The notes under the pieces were generated by a model. That model was not told the origin of the DNA and did no database searches. It saw only the letters and a list, made by a program, of their open reading frames with translations. Shown here piece after piece: positions 13,662-16,360 of a stretch of DNA of 16,360 nucleotides. The position numbers and the translations under genes are program-made. Numbering within the stretch: the first letter of the stretch is position 1; the number at the start of each line of letters is the position of its first letter. Origin of the DNA: Flavobacterium sp. (lineage in GTDB: Bacteria; Bacteroidota; Bacteroidia; Flavobacteriales; Flavobacteriaceae); the NCBI GenBank assembly GCA_019105125.1, contig JAHRWO010000233.1, positions 1-16,360 on the forward strand. Reading direction: 5' to 3'.

Positions 13662-14941
13662 TTTATACAATTTTCAACTTTAATGACAGAATCAGAATGG
13701 GGGCCAACAATATCTGGTGAGTGTGTCGCAAAGATGATTTGCGAGTTAGGATTTACTCCCTTCAAACTGCTCACTAGTTTCTCTTGCCAATCAACGTGTA
13801 ATGATAATTCTGGCTCATCAGCAATATAAATATGTGACTTATTTTCTTGTAATAGACTTTCTCCAAGAATAATTAAAAGCTGTTTCTCTCCCGAGGAAAG
13901 ATTTAGCAAATTAAATACTTTGTCACTCTGTGTTCTTACTAACAATTCATTTTTATCATTGATGAAAAGTTGCTTACGTTGGTAAAGTTTATTTAATGCT
14001 TCAATAAATGTTTGCTTTGGTTTGTTAATTTGTGTTTTCTTTTCATTCAGATTATTCCATTCTTGGACTATAGAGTGAATTCTTCGAGTTCCTAGAATAT
14101 AGGACAACTTGTCCAATGCAATTTGTTTAGTTTCTTCAAAAACTTTCTTCGCATCTTCAAAACCTGTAAAATGTTTATCAAGTTTGCTAGAAAATTCAGA
14201 CTCCTGCAATTTGAACAAAAGGAATATTTGTTTGAGCGATTCTTTTTCTTTTTTAGAATCTAAGTCGTCTGTTTTGAGAAGATTTACAGGTTTCTCACCT
14301 TCAATTAATGATAAAAATACATTCTTTTGAAACTTCTCTGTTTCAATTGAGTATTGTTTGTCGAGAACACCGAAATACTTAACAAGTTCAGTTGATAGCT
14401 CTCGTACTTTTTGGTCAATACTAGATTCAAAACTTTTTTCTTCTTGGTTATGACTTCTGCTAGTTCTGTGGATTGAGAGCCAAGTTAAATTAACGAAACT
14501 TTGTAAGGCCAATGATATATCTCGGTTAAGTTGCCCAGACATATGAATTCTTTGTCTTCTGATTTCATTGATATGTCTAAAGAATATTTCTTCTTCAAGT
14601 TCATTTAATTTGAAGGTTTTTGTTTTGGCTTCACCAGGCAGCTTAATTGTGAAATTTATATTTGGGTATGGTGAATCAGATTTTTCTTTCTTTTCAACCA
14701 CAATATATGTTGAGTCGTTCTTCTTTTCGGGGTCAAAAAAGAAATCCAGTCTGATTTTACTAAATTGAGCTTTATCTAAGGTTGCAAAGTCTGCATTCAA
14801 GCATGCTGCAATTAGATTTATAATTGTTGTTTTACCAGACCCATTAACTCCGATTAAGAAGTTAATGTTGTCATTAAACTTTAGAGTAACTGTTTTGTCA
14901 CCCCAGAAGTTTTCAATTAAAACTGTTTCGATTTTTCTCAT
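13658..14941 (-). CDS. ariA: PARIS sensor ATPase AriA (AAA15/ABC-type)
   Basis: This is a 427-aa ABC-type AAA15 ATPase. From M1 at 14941 the chain opens MRKIETVLIENFWG. It has Walker A GVNGSGKTT (31-39), a long helical insertion, signature SSGEKQ (349-354), Walker B IYIADEPE (371-378) and the ATHSP switch (405-409). This order matches AriA, which forms a cage that sequesters AriB and senses phage anti-restriction proteins. Together with the ATGA-overlapping DUF4435 gene it makes a complete two-gene PARIS system. An upstream in-frame ATG at 14977 adds 12 residues (MPHFKKTQKKNH). I prefer 14941 because these folds normally start at the first strand, and the 14977 ATG lies inside the GTTATGCCCC terminal sequence. 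Confidence 0.88.
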   Translation of the reverse strand: MRKIETVLIENFWGDKTVTLKFNDNINFLIGVNGSGKTTIINLIAACLNADFATLDKAQFSKIRLDFFFDPEKKNDSTYIVVEKKEKSDSPYPNINFTIKLPGEAKTKTFKLNELEEEIFFRHINEIRRQRIHMSGQLNRDISLALQSFVNLTWLSIHRTSRSHNQEEKSFESSIDQKVRELSTELVKYFGVLDKQYSIETEKFQKNVFLSLIEGEKPVNLLKTDDLDSKKEKESLKQIFLLFKLQESEFSSKLDKHFTGFEDAKKVFEETKQIALDKLSYILGTRRIHSIVQEWNNLNEKKTQINKPKQTFIEALNKLYQRKQLFINDKNELLVRTQSDKVFNLLNLSSGEKQLLIILGESLLQENKSHIYIADEPELSLHVDWQEKLVSSLKGVNPNSQIIFATHSPDIVGPHSDSVIKVENCIK

Positions 14942-14977
14942 ATGATTTTTTTTCTGTGTCTTTTTAAAATGGGGCAT

Positions 14978-15008
14978 AACTAGTATATATCATGAATGAT
15001 ATATAACT
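14978..15008. repeat. 31-bp palindromic element between small gene B and PARIS
   Basis: The core tatatatcat-ga-atgatatata (14984-15005) is a perfect 10-bp inverted repeat. The flanks aactagt and aact are the same as at 11774-11804, with 27/31 identity overall. On the minus strand the element ends ...ACTAGTT, directly followed by ATGCCCC, the terminal sequence of the PARIS module. The position suggests an insertion junction, and it could also be an operator. Confidence 0.6.
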
Positions 15009-15025
15009 TTTTTAGGTTAATAATT

Positions 15026-15157
15026 CTATTTTTTTGGTGTCGATTTCGAAGGTTTTAATGATGGTGTGTTGCCAGGTGTTTTTTTATTATCACGTTGACG
15101 TTGGTCAGGATTTCCTGTTGAGGTTGCTATTCTTTTTGGACCTGGTTTTAGTGCCAT
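15026..15157 (-). CDS. Conserved 43-aa basic small protein (copy B, intact)
   Basis: A 43-codon ATG-to-TAG frame begins MALKPGPKRIATSTGNPDQR and ends PSKSTPKK. Compared with copy A it has six replacements, namely Thr/Ile, Lys/Asn, Lys/Gln, His/Arg, Thr/Pro and one more conservative or equivalent difference at most, and no gap. Length, both ends and the GNTPSLKPSK segment are kept. It is strongly basic, Pro/Thr-rich and without a hydrophobic segment. It lies between the ClpP-like gene (stop 15282) and the PARIS operon, with its own hairpin-bearing leader at 15180-15229. The function is unknown; conservation beside unrelated cargo suggests it belongs to the repeat unit and not to PARIS. Confidence 0.7.
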   Translation of the reverse strand: MALKPGPKRIATSTGNPDQRQRDNKKTPGNTPSLKPSKSTPKK

Positions 15158-15179
15158 AATATTGTTATTTGTATTTTTT

Positions 15180-15229
15180 AATTTACTAAAAATTATATAC
15201 GAACGCGAGGTATTCGCGCACGAGCGGGG
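15180..15229 (-). promoter_or_regulatory. Hairpin-rich leader of small gene B
   Basis: The AT tract aatttactaaaaattatata is identical to that of copy A. The minus strand then holds the perfect hairpin CGCGA-ATACC-TCGCG, preceded by CCCCGCTCGTG. The loop and stem bases differ from copy A (GCGAA-TCCC-TTCGC), yet pairing is kept, which points to a selected structure. Confidence 0.5.
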
Positions 15230-15281
15230 GTTGCTATTACATAATTATTTTTTAAAAAATGATTTCAAATTTATTTCTATT

Positions 15282-15845
15282 TTATACAAAAGTCATTGCT
15301 AAATGAATTGAACCTTGAGGAACTGAAGGGACTTTGATTTCTTTTATTATTTCCTTGCTAAGTGCAAAATTAACATCTTTACCTTCACCTTGTTGGAATA
15401 GAGAAGTGAGTTCTGTTTCGGAAAGTTTAGAATGTTTGCTTACAGTGTGAGCAATTCTATTTTCCATTCCTTCAAGTCGGCTAAGAGATTCTTTCAAGAT
15501 TGTTCTACTTACACCTCCTTGCAAATTCATTGAAACTCCATGAAACAAAAATGAAGAGTTTGGCGCTGCATATCTATTTTGTCCAGCTACAAAAATAACA
15601 TTAGCAATAGAGTCAATTGTTCCTGTGTTGTGCATTGTAATAGTCAACTTACTTTGGAGGGATACAAGAAAATTATAAAGTACAAAACCTGAGTCCACAT
15701 CTCCTCCATTTGAGGCTATGAAAAAATATAATTCTGTCGGATTGTGGGCGTTAATCACTTCAGTAGTAAACTGAATGAACTTATTGACTTTTGTAGTGTC
15801 TATGCTGTCAAAAAAATTTATGTAAACTGTTTTTTTATTATCCAT
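15282..15845 (-). CDS. ClpP-like serine protease
   Basis: This 187-aa protein has the ClpP/crotonase fold. YFFIASNGGDVDSG (40-53) is the substrate-binding strand and glycine turn. GTIDSIANVI carries the nucleophile S79, FLFHG the histidine H102, and GKDVNF the aspartate D157, in the ClpP order Ser-His-Asp and at ClpP-like spacing. The length is near that of ClpP (about 195), but the sequence is divergent and no ClpX/ClpA partner lies in the window. It is therefore an accessory protease and not the housekeeping one. Cytoplasmic; it might act as a barrel. It lies 3' of decayed small-gene copy C and downstream of a metallo-beta-lactamase gene. Partnership with that gene is possible but not shown. 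ATG 15845. Confidence 0.85.
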   Translation of the reverse strand: MDNKKTVYINFFDSIDTTKVNKFIQFTTEVINAHNPTELYFFIASNGGDVDSGFVLYNFLVSLQSKLTITMHNTGTIDSIANVIFVAGQNRYAAPNSSFLFHGVSMNLQGGVSRTILKESLSRLEGMENRIAHTVSKHSKLSETELTSLFQQGEGKDVNFALSKEIIKEIKVPSVPQGSIHLAMTFV

Positions 15846-15882
15846 TTTATATTTATTAATATTTAATTATTGTCTTGAGTTA

Positions 15883-15899
15883 TTACAGTTTGCCTGTAA
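15883..15899. other. Hairpin TTACAG-N5-CTGTAA upstream of the ClpP-like gene
   Basis: A perfect 6-bp inverted repeat with a 5-nt loop lies 38 nt before the ClpP-like start. It sits between copy C and its cargo, the same relative place as the 31-bp elements of copies A and B, though the primary sequence is different. Confidence 0.35.
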
Positions 15900-15945
15900 C
15901 TATAAGTAATCATAATTGAGATATTACTTTTGTAGTCTATTTATT

Positions 15946-16080
15946 TTATTTTTTTGTTGTTGATCTCGAAGGTTTTAGCTATGGGGTATTGCCTGGTGTG
16001 CTTTTATTATCTCGTTGACGTTTATCAGGTTTACCTGTTGACGTAGCTGTTCTTTTTGGTCCTGGTTTGATTGCTTGAAT
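15946..16080 (-). pseudogene. Decayed copy (C) of the 43-aa small gene
   Basis: The frame reads AIKPGPKRTATSTGKPDKRQ in line with copy A, but there is no ATG (ATT/CAA/GCA at the start) and an in-frame TAG replaces TCA after GNTP. The final ten codons then continue LKPSRSTTKK to TAA at 15946. The hairpin leader is missing: the stop codon of the metallo-beta-lactamase gene lies only 16 nt upstream, as if that gene had replaced the 5' part. Confidence 0.7.
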
Positions 16081-16096
16081 TTTTTTATTTTTTTAA

Positions 16097-16360
16097 CTAA
16101 AAATATAACTTAATTTGATATTCAAAACTTTCAAACTGATTACAAAATCTAATATCATGATTGTCATTAAGTAAATCTTTCAATACATTAGGTTTTGGGT
16201 GACCATAAGTGTTTCCATAACCAAAGTTAATAACTGAAGATGTTAGACCTTTATTATTTAATCGCTTGAGAAAATTATTATCCCAACCTGTTTTTGAACC
16301 ATGATGAGGTACCTGAAAGATCTTAACATATTTTAAATTATTTTTTATATATACTGAGTT
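16097..16360 (-). CDS. C-terminal part of a ComEC-like metallo-beta-lactamase fold protein
   Basis: The last 87 residues of a gene that begins beyond the right edge. QVPHHGSKTGWD (16-27) and YGHPKPNVL (52-60) are the late metal-binding and C-terminal motifs of the ComEC/Rec2-type metallo-beta-lactamase domain (HHGS ... GHP). Such stand-alone domains hydrolyse phosphoesters, often nucleic acid or nucleotide, and appear in several defence systems. The frame closes with TAG at 16097. No membrane segment is seen in this part. The gene is followed by the relic copy C and the ClpP-like protease on the same strand. What lies upstream would decide which system it belongs to. Confidence 0.8.
   Translation of the reverse strand, partial: NSVYIKNNLKYVKIFQVPHHGSKTGWDNNFLKRLNNKGLTSSVINFGYGNTYGHPKPNVLKDLLNDNHDIRFCNQFESFEYQIKLYF

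Noticed and set aside
12783..14941. Gabija or OLD-type system instead of PARIS
   Set aside because: The ATPase lacks a fused TOPRIM domain and there is no UvrD-like helicase. The separate DUF4435 partner is the PARIS arrangement.
15282..16360. AVAST type 1 (MBL, protease, STAND)
   Set aside because: The protease is ClpP-like, not trypsin-like, and no STAND NTPase follows. A relic small gene separates the two genes.

Overview
The window looks like an accessory (defence-island) segment of a Bacteroidota chromosome, most likely a Flavobacterium-type member of the Flavobacteriaceae. The DNA is very AT-rich, starts are ATG with no clear Shine-Dalgarno sequence, and at least one TAnnTTTG-type -7 promoter element is visible. 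A dispersed intergenic repeat of a kind I associate with flavobacteria is also present. Every gene I can support lies on the minus strand, so transcription runs from high to low coordinates. No tRNA, rRNA, CRISPR array, integrase or transposase was found. The organism assignment is inference from base composition and families, not a search.

Right to left (the direction of transcription): the C-terminal end of a ComEC-like metallo-beta-lactamase protein (16360-16097); a ClpP-like serine protease (15845-15282); a two-gene PARIS system, AriA ATPase plus AriB DUF4435/TOPRIM nuclease (14941-12783); an unrecognised 180-aa protein with a coupled 43-aa ORF (12635-11962); a Shedu-type DUF4263 nuclease (11749-10511); an AbiEi-like winged-helix protein bracketed by two matching DNA dyads (10331-9606); an MmeI-like type IIG restriction-modification enzyme followed 4 nt later by AbiH (9487-5689); a 290-aa protein with a DUF2971-like look (5479-4607); a pair of membrane proteins (4393-3203); an HNH endonuclease (2986-1991); and a partial PD-(D/E)XK nuclease running off the left edge (1629-1).

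The most unusual feature is what separates these modules. A tiny gene for a 43-aa, highly basic, Pro/Lys/Thr-rich protein (beginning MALKPGPKR) occurs intact twice (11954-11823 and 15157-15026). It also occurs as decayed or truncated relics at 16080-15946, 4528-4440, 5647-5609 and 1760-1632. Each copy lies directly 5' of a different module: Shedu, PARIS, ClpP, the membrane pair, the 290-aa gene and the PD-(D/E)XK nuclease. The intact copies share a leader with overlapping hairpins and, between the small gene and its cargo, a 31-bp palindrome-rich element (27/31 identical). The PARIS module additionally begins and ends with an inverted GTTATGCCCC sequence, and its last stop codon sits in one arm of a 131-bp attC-like inverted repeat. 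My reading is that this is a modular array in which defence cassettes have been swapped in and out next to a repeated small-gene unit. The arrangement is visible in the sequence; the mechanism and the role of the 43-aa protein are not known to me.
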